Source: CAZEAP01 sp964510315 (GTDB lineage: Bacteria; Planctomycetota; Brocadiia; SM23-32). From it: a stretch of DNA of 64,000 bases. The DNA lies in the NCBI GenBank assembly GCA_964510315.1, contig CAZEAP010000014.1, forward strand, positions 1 to 64,000, in the 5' to 3' direction. The first letter of the stretch is position 1. Each line of letters starts with the position of its first letter. The notes beneath the pieces were generated by a model, which saw nothing but the letters and a program-made list of their open reading frames with translations, was not told where the DNA came from and made no database searches. The position numbers were made by a program, and so were the translations under genes. Shown one piece after another: positions 34,886-42,707 of this stretch.

Positions 34886-35449
34886 ATGCCGCGCCACAAC
34901 TACCCATGGTGGTCGCATTATGCGTGGGAGAATCCCCTGCGCCGCCTGGTGCAGCGGCCCGAGCCCATCCTGGCGCCTTACCTGAGCCCGGGGATGGCCT
35001 GCCTGGAGATCGGCTGCGGCATCGGCTATTTCACCATTCCCGCGGCGCGCGCGGTGGGCCCAGAGGGGGAACTTGTCGCCCTGGACGTCGACCCGAAGTT
35101 GCTGGAGGTGGTCAGGCGGCGGGCCCGAAGGGCCTTCGGCGACGGGCGCGTGGAGCCGATCCTCTGCGCCGCCGAAGAGCTGGACCTGGATCGGTCCGTG
35201 GACTTCGTGCTGGCCGTATGGTCACTGCACGAACTGGATGAGCCATCCGAAGCGGCCCGCCGGATACTGCGCGCCATGAAACCGGGCGCCCGCATGCTGG
35301 TGGCCGAGCCGAAGGTGCACGTCCGGCGGCGGCGGTTCGAGGAGATGGTGAGGCTCTTCGGTCGCGCGGGGTTCCGCAGGACCGACGCTTTGAAGGTCGG
35401 CTGGAGCCACGCCTGCCTGCTGCGCAAACCGAACGAACGCACTTGCTAA
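34886..35449 (+). CDS. Class I SAM-dependent methyltransferase
   Basis: 187 aa. Motif I is LEIGCGIGYFTIPAA, motif II is ELVALDVDPKLLE, and motif IV is VDFVLAVWSLHELDEP. The fold is complete, but the substrate-recognition part is minimal, so the acceptor cannot be named. AAGGGG lies upstream of the ATG. It is in the same orientation as, and close to, the fourth UroD-like gene, which suggests a shared transcript. Cytoplasmic. Confidence 0.85.
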   Translation: MPRHNYPWWSHYAWENPLRRLVQRPEPILAPYLSPGMACLEIGCGIGYFTIPAARAVGPEGELVALDVDPKLLEVVRRRARRAFGDGRVEPILCAAEELDLDRSVDFVLAVWSLHELDEPSEAARRILRAMKPGARMLVAEPKVHVRRRRFEEMVRLFGRAGFRRTDALKVGWSHACLLRKPNERTC

Positions 35450-35471
35450 GCGGGCCGGCTTTGGGGAGAAT
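35443..35471 (+). promoter_or_regulatory. Candidate promoter of the tldD gene
   Basis: TTGCTA at 35443-35448, 17 bp, GAGAAT at 35466-35471, overlapping the stop codon of the methyltransferase gene and 35 bp before the tldD start. Confidence 0.42.
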
Positions 35472-35505
35472 CGCCCCCTCTTCTCACTTCTGGCGAGGAC
35501 ACCGA

Positions 35506-36867
35506 ATGAAAGACGAACTGCTTGACCTTTGCGGAAAGCTGCCGGCCGATTACGCCGAGGTGCGCCTGCAGGAAGGCGTCTCCACCAACATCCACTACTC
35601 CGGGGAGGAGCTGGAAGACATCGGGGAGCGCACCCAGCGCGGCGGCTGCATCCGCGTGCTGAAGGACGGCGGGTGGGGCTTTGCCACTTTCAACGACGTG
35701 GATGCGATGGAGGAGTACGCCCGCCGGGCGGTGCGGCAGGCGGAGCTGGTGGGCGGGGAGAAGTTCGAACTGGCGCCCGTCGAGCCGGTGCACAGTACTT
35801 ACAGGACTCCGGTGGACACCGACCCCGCCGAAGTGCCCCTGGAGGACAAGCAGGGCATGTGCAACCGCTACAACCGGGCGGTGCTCGCCCACGATCGTAT
35901 CCAGAGCAGCATCGTGATCTACCGGGACCGCCACGCCACGCTCCATTTCGCCAACTCCGAGGGAACCTGCATCGAGCAGGAAATCGTCTTCACCGGCGCA
36001 ATGGTCGCCGCCATCGCCGTGGAGGGCAGCAACGTGCAGCGGGCACGCGAGGACAACGGCGACCTGACCGGCTTCGACAAGGTCACCCGCATGGACGAAG
36101 CCTGCGAGCAGGTCGTCGAGCGGGCCATCGAGTCCCTCGACGCCGAACCGGTGGATGCGGGCGCCTATACCGTCATCGCCGACCCCCGGCTCTGTGGAGT
36201 GTTCGTGCACGAGGCGTTCGGGCACCTCAGCGAAGCGGATTTCCTCTACGAGAACCCCCGCATGCGGGAGATCATGCAGATAGGGCGGCGCTTCGGGCCC
36301 GACTTCCTCAACATCACCGACGACGGCTCCATCGAGGGTGAGGGGGGCTTCGTGCCCTTCGACGACGAAGGCGTGCCCGGCTCGCGCACCCCGCTGATCA
36401 AGGACGGCGTGCTGGCCGGCCGGCTGCACAACCGGGAGACGGCCGCCAGGATGGGGGAGGAGCCCACCGGCAACGCCCGCGCCATATCCTACCGCCACCC
36501 TCCCATCGTGCGCATGACCAACACGTTCATGGAACCCGGCCAGACGCCCTTCGAAGAGATGCTCGGCGAAACGGAGGACGGCATCTACGCGGTGAGCTGG
36601 CTGGGCGGCCAGACCGACAGGGAGATGTTCACCTTCAGTGCCGAGGAGGCATACCGCATCCGGGCCGGCCGCATCGCGGAGAAGATCCGGGACGTCGTCC
36701 TGACCGGCAATGTGTTCCAGACCCTCCAGAACATCGACTGCATTGGCTCGGACTTCGAGATGAAGGGTGGCCTCGGCGGCTGCGGCAAGGGCGGGCAGTC
36801 TCCCTTGAGGGTCGGCGACGGCGGTCCGCACTGTCGCATCCGGAACGTGGTCATCGGCGGAAGGTGA
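35506..36867 (+). CDS. tldD: TldD, zinc protease subunit
   Basis: 453 aa. CGVFVHEAFGHLSEADF contains the HExxxH zinc motif at residues 235-240 that marks the catalytic TldD subunit. The N-terminal RGGCIRVLKDGGWGFATFND and the C-terminal GGLGGCGKGGQSPLRVG segments are conserved. TldD and TldE form a heterodimer that degrades unfolded peptides and, in some bacteria, processes RiPP precursors. ATG 35506 is chosen by homology; the frame is open 21 codons upstream. The partner gene follows 117 bp downstream. Confidence 0.92.
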   Translation: MKDELLDLCGKLPADYAEVRLQEGVSTNIHYSGEELEDIGERTQRGGCIRVLKDGGWGFATFNDVDAMEEYARRAVRQAELVGGEKFELAPVEPVHSTYRTPVDTDPAEVPLEDKQGMCNRYNRAVLAHDRIQSSIVIYRDRHATLHFANSEGTCIEQEIVFTGAMVAAIAVEGSNVQRAREDNGDLTGFDKVTRMDEACEQVVERAIESLDAEPVDAGAYTVIADPRLCGVFVHEAFGHLSEADFLYENPRMREIMQIGRRFGPDFLNITDDGSIEGEGGFVPFDDEGVPGSRTPLIKDGVLAGRLHNRETAARMGEEPTGNARAISYRHPPIVRMTNTFMEPGQTPFEEMLGETEDGIYAVSWLGGQTDREMFTFSAEEAYRIRAGRIAEKIRDVVLTGNVFQTLQNIDCIGSDFEMKGGLGGCGKGGQSPLRVGDGGPHCRIRNVVIGGR

Positions 36868-36874
36868 GGTGGCG

Positions 36875-36944
36875 TCCTCCTCGTCGCCCTCGTCCTCGTC
36901 TTCAGCCCGAGAGGATAAACAGCGAGGACGAGGTCGAGGACGAG
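36875..36944. repeat. Inverted CTCGTC-type repeat between tldD and tldE
   Basis: The left arm (about 36875-36900) is built of CCTCGTC units and the right arm (36923-36944) of GAGGACGAGG units, separated by about 22 nt of A-rich DNA. The arms are largely complementary and could form a long imperfect hairpin in the intergenic transcript, possibly attenuating or stabilising the message. Confidence 0.5.
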
Positions 36945-36984
36945 TGCGATTGCTGAACGGAACCGAATCCAACAGGGGAGACGA

Positions 36985-38301
36985 ATGGACGACAACAGGG
37001 CCGAACAGATTCTGGACGCTGCACGCGACCGTTTCGACGCCGCCGAAGTCTTCGAAGAGACCTCGGAGACCATCAGCGTGAGCTTCGAGGACAACCGCCT
37101 CAAAGAGATCCAGTCCCGCCAGCGGCGCGGCGTCGGTCTGCGCGTGATCCAGGAGGGGCGGATCGGCTTTGCCTCCACGACCGACCTTCGGGAGGCGGAA
37201 CCCCTGCTGCGGATGGCCGCCGCCAGCGCGGAATTCGGGGACGAGGCGGAATTCGAGTTCCCCGGCCCGCCGGAGGAGATGCCGGGCCCGGGACTCTACG
37301 ACGACGAGATGGAAGAGGTCGGTGCCGAGGAGATGGTGGAGATCGGCCGGGAGGGACTGGCCCTCAGCCGGGAGGCCGACGAGGATTGCCTCTACGCCGC
37401 GCACCTGAACCGTTCACTCCGGCGGCAGCGCGTTCTGAACAGCAGCGGACTGGACCTATCCTACCGTTACAGCCGGATGTCGGCCGACGTTGAGGTGCAG
37501 AAGCTCGGCGAGAGCGGCCTCCTCCAGATATACGAATATAGAACCTGGGGGCGGCCGTTCGACTCGGTGGCCCCCCTGACCGGGACGGTTCTGGGGAAGA
37601 TGCGGGACGCCGCCACCATCGCGCCGACCCGCCCCGAAGAGATGCCGATGATCTTCACGCCGAAGTGCATCCGCACCCTCCTCCAGCCCGTCGAGGTGGC
37701 CCTCAACGGAAAGCGGGTCCACAAGGGCTCCTCGGTGCTGCGGGGTAGAATCGGCGAGCAGGTGCTGGATGAGCGGCTGACCCTGACCGACGATCCCGGC
37801 ATGGATTTCGCCCCCGGCAGTTGCCCGGCCGACGACGAGGGGGTGCCCGCCCGCCGGCGGGAGCTGTTCGAGGACGGCGTCCTGCGCACGTATCTCGCCG
37901 ACCTCCAGACCGCCGGACTGCTGGGCATAGAGCCAACCGGCCGCGGGTTCAGGAGCTACGCCGGTCGCCCGTCTCCGTCCACCACGAACGTGCTGATCGC
38001 ACCGGGGGATACGCCGCTGGAAGATATGCTGGAGGGTATGGGGCGGGGGCTGATCATCGACCAGACGCTCGGCTCCGGCCAGAGCAACGTGCTGGCCGGG
38101 GAGTTCAGCATCAACGTCGGGCTGGGGTTCCTGGTCGAGGACGGCGAGGTGCAAGGCCGGGTCAAGGACTGCATGGTGGCCGGGAACGTCTACGAGGTGC
38201 TGGGCCGGATCGAGGCACTGGGCACCGAGGCGGACTGGTTCGGCAGCATCTGCGCGCCGCCCGTCATGGTCGGCGGGCTCAAACTGGCCGCCCAGGGGTG
38301 A
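36985..38301 (+). CDS. pmbA: TldE/PmbA, non-catalytic partner of TldD
   Basis: 438 aa. TISVSFEDNRLKEIQSRQRR and GVGLRVIQEGRIGFASTTDL match the PmbA N-terminus; the HExxxH motif is absent, as expected for the partner subunit. The C-terminal SGQSNVLAGEFSINVGLGFL and the final PPVMVGGLKLA are also typical. It should pair with TldD to make the active protease chamber. A ribosome binding site (GGGGAGACGA) precedes the ATG. Confidence 0.9.
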   Translation: MDDNRAEQILDAARDRFDAAEVFEETSETISVSFEDNRLKEIQSRQRRGVGLRVIQEGRIGFASTTDLREAEPLLRMAAASAEFGDEAEFEFPGPPEEMPGPGLYDDEMEEVGAEEMVEIGREGLALSREADEDCLYAAHLNRSLRRQRVLNSSGLDLSYRYSRMSADVEVQKLGESGLLQIYEYRTWGRPFDSVAPLTGTVLGKMRDAATIAPTRPEEMPMIFTPKCIRTLLQPVEVALNGKRVHKGSSVLRGRIGEQVLDERLTLTDDPGMDFAPGSCPADDEGVPARRRELFEDGVLRTYLADLQTAGLLGIEPTGRGFRSYAGRPSPSTTNVLIAPGDTPLEDMLEGMGRGLIIDQTLGSGQSNVLAGEFSINVGLGFLVEDGEVQGRVKDCMVAGNVYEVLGRIEALGTEADWFGSICAPPVMVGGLKLAAQG

Positions 38302-38311
38302 CGGTCCCTTC

Positions 38312-38342
38312 ACCACGGAGGCACGGAGGACACGGAGAACGG
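38312..38342 (+). repeat. Left inverted repeat of the GxxExxY cassette
   Basis: A 31-bp arm starting ACCACGGAGG and ending GGAGAACGG. Its inverted copy lies at 38792-38822 with 30 of 31 positions matching. It is itself made of CACGGAGG-like direct sub-repeats. Confidence 0.75.
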
Positions 38343-38386
38343 CAACGGAAAGGCGGGTCATGGGACGACCTCAACGGAGTGGCAGG

Positions 38387-38761
38387 ATGCTGTTATCGGA
38401 CGACATAACCGAACAGGTGATCGGTGCTGCGGTGGAGGTGCATAGGGAACTCGGCCCGGGCTTGCTTGAGTCCGTATACGAGGAAGCACTGTGCCATGAA
38501 CCGTCTCTCCGCGAGGTGGCTTTCGCGCGCCAGGTGCCCGTGCCAATCAGCTACAAAGGCGTCAACCTGGGCAGCGACTGCCGCATTGATATCCTTGCGG
38601 AGGATACGGTCATCGTGGAACTCAAGGCAGTCGCAGAAGTCCTCCCGGTGCACAAAGCGCAGTTGCTGAGCTACATGAGACTGAGCGGAAAGCAGGTTGG
38701 CCTTCTACTGAACTTCAACGTCGCCGTGCTGAAGGACGGTATCGTGCGACGTGTGCTGTAG
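38387..38761 (+). CDS. GxxExxY family protein
   Basis: 124 aa. The family motif is visible in ELGPGLLESVYEEAL, followed by the basic/acidic core VPISYKGVNLGSDCRIDILA, IVELKAVAEVLPVHKAQLLS and the C-terminal GLLLNFNV. This ID-x(n)-ExK pattern resembles PD-(D/E)XK nuclease folds. Function is not established. ATG 38387 has GGAG seven nt upstream; an ATG nine codons earlier is an alternative. The gene is alone between 31-bp inverted repeats, as is often seen for this family in environmental genomes, which suggests it moves as a cassette. Confidence 0.82.
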   Translation: MLLSDDITEQVIGAAVEVHRELGPGLLESVYEEALCHEPSLREVAFARQVPVPISYKGVNLGSDCRIDILAEDTVIVELKAVAEVLPVHKAQLLSYMRLSGKQVGLLLNFNVAVLKDGIVRRVL

Positions 38762-38791
38762 GTTGCTCGCCGTTGTTGCCCCCCACTCGTT

Positions 38792-38822
38792 CCGTTCTCC
38801 GTGTCCTCCGTGTCTCCGTGGT
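38792..38822 (-). repeat. Right inverted repeat of the GxxExxY cassette
   Basis: Inverted copy of the arm at 38312-38342, differing at one position (GAGAC versus GAGGC). A run of six T residues follows immediately (38822-38827), so this arm could also end transcription from the left. Confidence 0.75.
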
Positions 38823-38935
38823 TTTTTCGGGTTGCCATAAGGTACGTACGCTCCAGGGCTTGCGGCGTCGGCGTGCATTTCCCTTCCCGCATCCGGGACA
38901 ATGTGGGTCGCCAGGCCTTTTGCAGGGAACCGGAT

Positions 38936-39814
38936 ATGCCTCCCGATCCGTCGGATGGGACAGCAGACGCCGCCCCCGCCAAGTGGATGGACACCATCTT
39001 CTGCGAGGACTGCCTGGCGGGCATGCGCCGCCGCCTCCCGGACGGCTCCGTGGACGTGATCGTCACCTCCCCGCCCTACAACATCGGCGTGGCCTACGAC
39101 AATCATTGCGACGACCTGCCCTTCGAGGAGTACCTGGACTGGATGGAGGAGGTGGCCGGGGAGTGCCGCCGGGTGTTGGCCGAGGATGGCTCCCTTTTCT
39201 TCAACATCGGTGACAAGCCGTCCGACGAGTTCCGTTCCCTTCGGGTCGCCAGGCGCCTCGGCCGGCACTTCCACCTCCAGAACACCGTCCACTGGGTCAA
39301 GTCCATCGCCGCCCCCGAACGGGACGTCAACATGGGCCACTACAAGCCGGTCAACAGCGACCGGTTCCTCAACAACTGTCACGAGTATATCTTCCACTTC
39401 ACCCGGACCGGCCGCGTGAGACTCGACAAGCTCGCCGTCGGCGTGCCCTACCGGGATAAGAGCAACATCGGGCGCTGGAAGTTCACCCGCGAGCGGGGGG
39501 AGCGGAGAACGGACTGTCGCGGTCGCGGCAACACCTGGTATATACCCTACCGGACCGTCACCGGGGCCAAGCCCCACCCGGCGGCTTTTCCCGACAGGCT
39601 GCCGGAGATGTGCATTAAGCTGCACGGCCTCCGCGCTGAGCCGCCCCTGGCGGTGCTGGACCCCTTCATGGGGACGGGCACCACCGCGGCCGTAGCGGCC
39701 CGCCTCGGCTGCCGATGGGTCGGCTTCGAGGTCAGCCCCGATTACGTCAAGATCGCCCGGGAACGCATCGAGGAGGCCGCCGAAGCGGCGGACCGCCCCA
39801 ACAGAGCCGCTTGA
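38936..39814 (+). CDS. DNA methyltransferase, beta-class order (orphan)
   Basis: 292 aa. Motif IV TSPPYNIG comes before motif I DPFMGTGTTAAVAARLG, the beta-class order. The TSPPY form fits N4-cytosine enzymes, but N6-adenine enzymes can share it. A target-recognition region lies between (about residues 130-220). There is no restriction endonuclease or specificity subunit nearby, so it is an orphan or regulatory methyltransferase. ATG 38936 follows CAGGGAA; a second start at 38987 would still keep all motifs. It lies just right of the GxxExxY cassette. Confidence 0.85.
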   Translation: MPPDPSDGTADAAPAKWMDTIFCEDCLAGMRRRLPDGSVDVIVTSPPYNIGVAYDNHCDDLPFEEYLDWMEEVAGECRRVLAEDGSLFFNIGDKPSDEFRSLRVARRLGRHFHLQNTVHWVKSIAAPERDVNMGHYKPVNSDRFLNNCHEYIFHFTRTGRVRLDKLAVGVPYRDKSNIGRWKFTRERGERRTDCRGRGNTWYIPYRTVTGAKPHPAAFPDRLPEMCIKLHGLRAEPPLAVLDPFMGTGTTAAVAARLGCRWVGFEVSPDYVKIARERIEEAAEAADRPNRAA

Positions 39815-39884
39815 CCCCGCCCTGGGGCATCACACACTAAGCACGGGGGCGCGCCCGGTGCGTGTCGCCCAAAGGGAGAAGCAG

Positions 39885-40200
39885 ATGCAGGACCCCGAGC
39901 AGTACTACCCGACCGAAGAAGAGGTGGATCAGTGGTGCGCCCGCCTGCTGAGCAGGGCCGAGGAGGCGTCCCTGGAGGGCGATCGGCCTTGTGGATGTGG
40001 TAAGTCATGCACACCGGCTGACGATGCCGACGCTGCTGACGGCCGGGACCGTCGACGATACGTGCCCGTCGGAGAGCATCCATTCGCTGTTTCGGAAGCT
40101 GCCAGGCACCCGCAGCTACACGGAGCTTGCCGGCCAGGGCCACGCCTACACCATGCCCTTCCTTCACCTGGCCCGCGCCTGGTTCCGCACCCACGTGTGA
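39885..40200 (+). pseudogene. Remnant of an acetyl xylan esterase-like hydrolase
   Basis: From ATG 39885 (with GGGAGA upstream) the frame reads MQDPEQYYPTEEEVDQWCAR for about 33 codons. The recognisable part then lies in another frame: AIGLVDVVSHAHRLTMPTLL, TAGTVDDTCPSESIHSLFRK and GQGHAYTMPFLHLARAWFRT to the stop at 40200. That is the C-terminal end of an AXE1/prolyl-oligopeptidase-type alpha/beta hydrolase, with the late Asp (VDD) and His (GQGH) of the triad. The whole middle, with the serine nucleophile, is missing. An internal deletion with frameshift explains both pieces. Confidence 0.62.
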
Positions 40201-40260
40201 GCCCGGCGGCCGCTTCGTTTCTTTTGACAGAGCAGTGGTACCGTGAGGCGCGGAGCATCG

Positions 40261-40289
40261 TTGCGTATCTCCGGAGCCCCCGCTAACAT
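40261..40289 (+). promoter_or_regulatory. Candidate promoter of lpxB
   Basis: TTGCGT at 40261-40266, 17 bp, TAACAT at 40284-40289, 33 bp before the ATG. Confidence 0.4.
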
Positions 40290-40322
40290 ATCCGGCTCAC
40301 CGTGCCGGGTGTGGAGGTGCCG

Positions 40323-41450
40323 ATGGATGAAAAACGCGTACTGCTGAGCGTGGGCGACGACTCGGGGGACCTCCACGCCGCCAACCTGATGCGCGCCATG
40401 GTGGAGCAACGGGACGGCCTCCGCTTCGTCGGCTACGGGATGGAGCGAATGCGCGAGGCCGGCCTGCAGCCGCTGGGCGCACCGGAGGAGAGCGTAATCT
40501 GGCTGAAGAACCTCTGGCTGCTCGGCCGCTACCGCCGCCGGATGCGGCGGTGCTGCGAGCTGCTGGACGGCGGGGGGGTGGACCTGGTGGTGCCGGTGGA
40601 CTTCGGCGGGTTCAACCTCTGCCTCTGCCGACAGGCCGCCCGCAGGGGGGTTCCGGTCTTCTACTACATACCTCCCCAGGTCTGGGCGCACGGCCGCTAC
40701 CGACTGAAGAAGCTGCGCCGCTGGACCACCCGCTGCGGGCTGATCTACCCCTTTGAGCCGGCGCTCTACCGCCGCTGGGGGGTGGAGGCGGATTACGTGG
40801 GCCACCCGCTCTTCGACGAGATGGAGGCCAACCCGCCGGACGAGGACGTCGTGGACGAACTGAAGGAGCGGTTCGGGGACCGCCTCGTGGGAGTGTTCCC
40901 CGGCAGCCGCCGCCAGGAGGTGCGCGCGCACATGCCGCTCCTGGTGGATTCCATCGGCCGCATCGGGGCCGCCGTGCCGGAAGCACGCTTCGCCGCCCTT
41001 ACCCCGGATGGAATCCGGCCCGCGGTCGAGAAGGCCCTCAGGGGGACCGACGTGCCGATAGAACTGCTCGGGGATGCCCGGCCCCCGGAGCTGGCTCGCG
41101 CCGCACACCTCTGCATTGCCAAGTCCGGCACGGTGACCCTGGAGATCGCCGCCCAACGCACACCGATGGTCATCTTCTACCGTCCGGGGGCTTTCGTCTG
41201 CTTCCTGGCCTTCGGCCTATCAGACACCCCGTACTTCGGCCTCGTCAACGCCCTGGCGGGAAGGATGATATGCCCGGAGAAGGCCATGGCCCGCCCTGCT
41301 CCGGGCTGGCTCGCGGCCGCCGCCGTCCGGCTGCTGAGCGACAGGACCGTCCACCGGAGCTGCCGGAGTGCGATGGAGGAAGCGTTGGGGCAGTTCGCTC
41401 GGCCGGGGGCCTCCGAACGCGCGGCCCGCAGCGCGCTGGAACTGCTGTGA
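40323..41450 (+). CDS. lpxB: Lipid-A-disaccharide synthase
   Basis: 375 aa GT19 enzyme that joins UDP-diacylglucosamine and lipid X to make the lipid A disaccharide at the inner membrane. LLSVGDDSGDLHAANLMRAM is the N-terminal signature (usually GE-x-SGD; here GDDSGDLH). FYYIPPQVWAHGRYRLKKLR, FEPALYRRWGVEADYVGHPL, GVFPGSRRQEV and CIAKSGTVTLEIAAQRTPMV are all characteristic. ATG 40323 has GGAGG five nt upstream. None of the other lpx genes is adjacent. It implies an outer membrane with lipid A. Confidence 0.92.
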   Translation: MDEKRVLLSVGDDSGDLHAANLMRAMVEQRDGLRFVGYGMERMREAGLQPLGAPEESVIWLKNLWLLGRYRRRMRRCCELLDGGGVDLVVPVDFGGFNLCLCRQAARRGVPVFYYIPPQVWAHGRYRLKKLRRWTTRCGLIYPFEPALYRRWGVEADYVGHPLFDEMEANPPDEDVVDELKERFGDRLVGVFPGSRRQEVRAHMPLLVDSIGRIGAAVPEARFAALTPDGIRPAVEKALRGTDVPIELLGDARPPELARAAHLCIAKSGTVTLEIAAQRTPMVIFYRPGAFVCFLAFGLSDTPYFGLVNALAGRMICPEKAMARPAPGWLAAAAVRLLSDRTVHRSCRSAMEEALGQFARPGASERAARSALELL

Positions 41451-41841
41451 GCCGAGCGCGGCCTCCTTCGCGTCCTGGAACGGGGGGGGGGAGACGGATG
41501 AACAGGCTCTGCAGAAGGCATCCACGGTCCGCCCGGAATCAGGGCGGCAGGGGGGAAGGTCGATTGCGGACGGTGGTGGGACGGCGTGGCCGAACAGCGA
41601 GGCGCCTCTGCATGACAATGTGGCGGGCCACCGCCCAAAAGTGTCTTTCCGAGCGAGTTCGTCAATAGCCACCGCAGCTTGCCCGCCTGGGGAGGGCGTT
41701 TCTGGCCACCCGACAATTCCCGCACTATCCTCGACAGCATCAGAGACCGGCGGCAATTGAACCGGGGAGACGATTCGGGTAGCATGCAAAGTCCGGGCTT
41801 TGTCCCTGGGGGCGACTGAAACCTTTACTGGAGGAGGAACC
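41451..41841 (+). other. Intergenic region with a G10 tract and a promoter
   Basis: No gene is recognised in these 391 bases. A run of ten G residues lies at 41482-41491, 31 bp after the lpxB stop. A promoter for the ferritin-like gene lies at 41757-41785. Open frames here translate to low-complexity Arg/Gly/Pro sequence without motifs. Confidence 0.55.
41757..41785 (+). promoter_or_regulatory. Promoter of the ferritin-like gene
   Basis: TTGAAC at 41757-41762, 17 bp spacer, TAGCAT at 41780-41785. Leader of about 50 nt. Confidence 0.52.
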
Positions 41842-42324
41842 ATGCCGGAACTGTTCTCCGCACGGGAGTTGATCGAGATTGCCATAGAGGAAGAGCGGAC
41901 TGGGGCCACTTTCTACCGGGCGTTGGCCGAGAGCACGGACTCGGAGGATCTGGAGGAGTTCGCCCTGGATGTGGCGGAGATGGAGGACGAACACGAGGAG
42001 AAGTTCCTGGGCCTGCTGGAGAAGGTGGGGGACTACAGGCCGGGCGGGGAGCAATACCCGGGGCAGTATCAGTCCTACATGTCCTACCTCATCGAGGGCC
42101 GCATCTTTCCCACCGGCCGCGACGGGGAGGAGATGGCGCAACGGCAGGCAAGCGACCGGGAAGCGGTGGAGACGGCCATGGAGATGGAGCGCAATACGTT
42201 ACTTTTCTACCACGAGATGATACGCTTCATCCCCGAACCCGACAGGGACCTGCTGGAAGACATCATCGACGAGGAACGCCAGCACGTCACCGACTTCGCC
42301 GCATACCGGGAGAAGCACTTCTGA
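41842..42324 (+). CDS. Ferritin-like/rubrerythrin-family protein
   Basis: 160 aa four-helix di-iron protein. Carboxylate and His ligands lie in EIAIEEERTGATFYRALAES, EMEDEHEEKFLG, ETAMEMERNTLLFYHEMI and IDEERQHVTDFAAY. There is no C-terminal rubredoxin domain, so it resembles the short, rubredoxin-less rubrerythrin relatives that reduce peroxide or store iron in anaerobes. The perfect GGAGGAGGAA at 41829-41838 suggests high translation. Cytoplasmic. Confidence 0.85.
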   Translation: MPELFSARELIEIAIEEERTGATFYRALAESTDSEDLEEFALDVAEMEDEHEEKFLGLLEKVGDYRPGGEQYPGQYQSYMSYLIEGRIFPTGRDGEEMAQRQASDREAVETAMEMERNTLLFYHEMIRFIPEPDRDLLEDIIDEERQHVTDFAAYREKHF

Positions 42325-42390
42325 GTGGCATTGGGAGGCGGACTGCTTCGCTCCCTCAGGAGCCTGCTCCAGTGTGACGCCGCTTGGAGT

Positions 42391-42618
42391 TCACTTCTCT
42401 GTCGGCCCCGCCGGCTTACCGGAGAGGTCCGCTTCGATCAGGAGAAGCACGTCCCGGACCTCCTCCAGCGCCTGGTTTTGGCGTTCGGCCGCCTGGGTGA
42501 CTTCGGCAAACCTTTTTTCCAGCACCGCGAGCTTGGCGGTGTTGTGCACGGCGAGCACTGCCGCGCAGAAGGCCAGCAGCAGGCACACCAGCCAGGCGAT
42601 GATCTGCGAAGCGTTCAT
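42391..42618 (-). CDS. Small membrane-anchored coiled-coil protein
   Basis: 75 aa. Residues 5-24 form one membrane helix (IIAWLVCLLLAFCAAVLAVH), followed by a Glu/Gln/Ala-rich amphipathic helix (LEKRFAEVTQAAERQNQALE) that probably forms a coiled coil, and a short polar tail. GGGGTGA lies upstream of the ATG. It is encoded 89 bp downstream of the MsbA-like exporter gene on the same strand and may be co-transcribed. No family recognised. Confidence 0.55.
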   Translation of the reverse strand: MNASQIIAWLVCLLLAFCAAVLAVHNTAKLAVLEKRFAEVTQAAERQNQALEEVRDVLLLIEADLSGKPAGPTEK

Positions 42619-42707
42619 CTGCTTCACCCCTTTTCTCCTTCGTGAGTAGGGCGGCCGACAGGGCTTTGAGGACTTCGCCCGGTCGGCACGGCCGCCGGGG
42701 AGACCGT

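Noticed and set aside
35446..37404. 652-codon minus-strand open frame over tldD and tldE
   Set aside because: Spans the gap between two well-defined genes on the other strand; no recognisable sequence.
40224..40229. Perfect TTGACA upstream of lpxB
   Set aside because: No -10 hexamer at a usable distance; the TTGCGT/TAACAT pair downstream is better placed.
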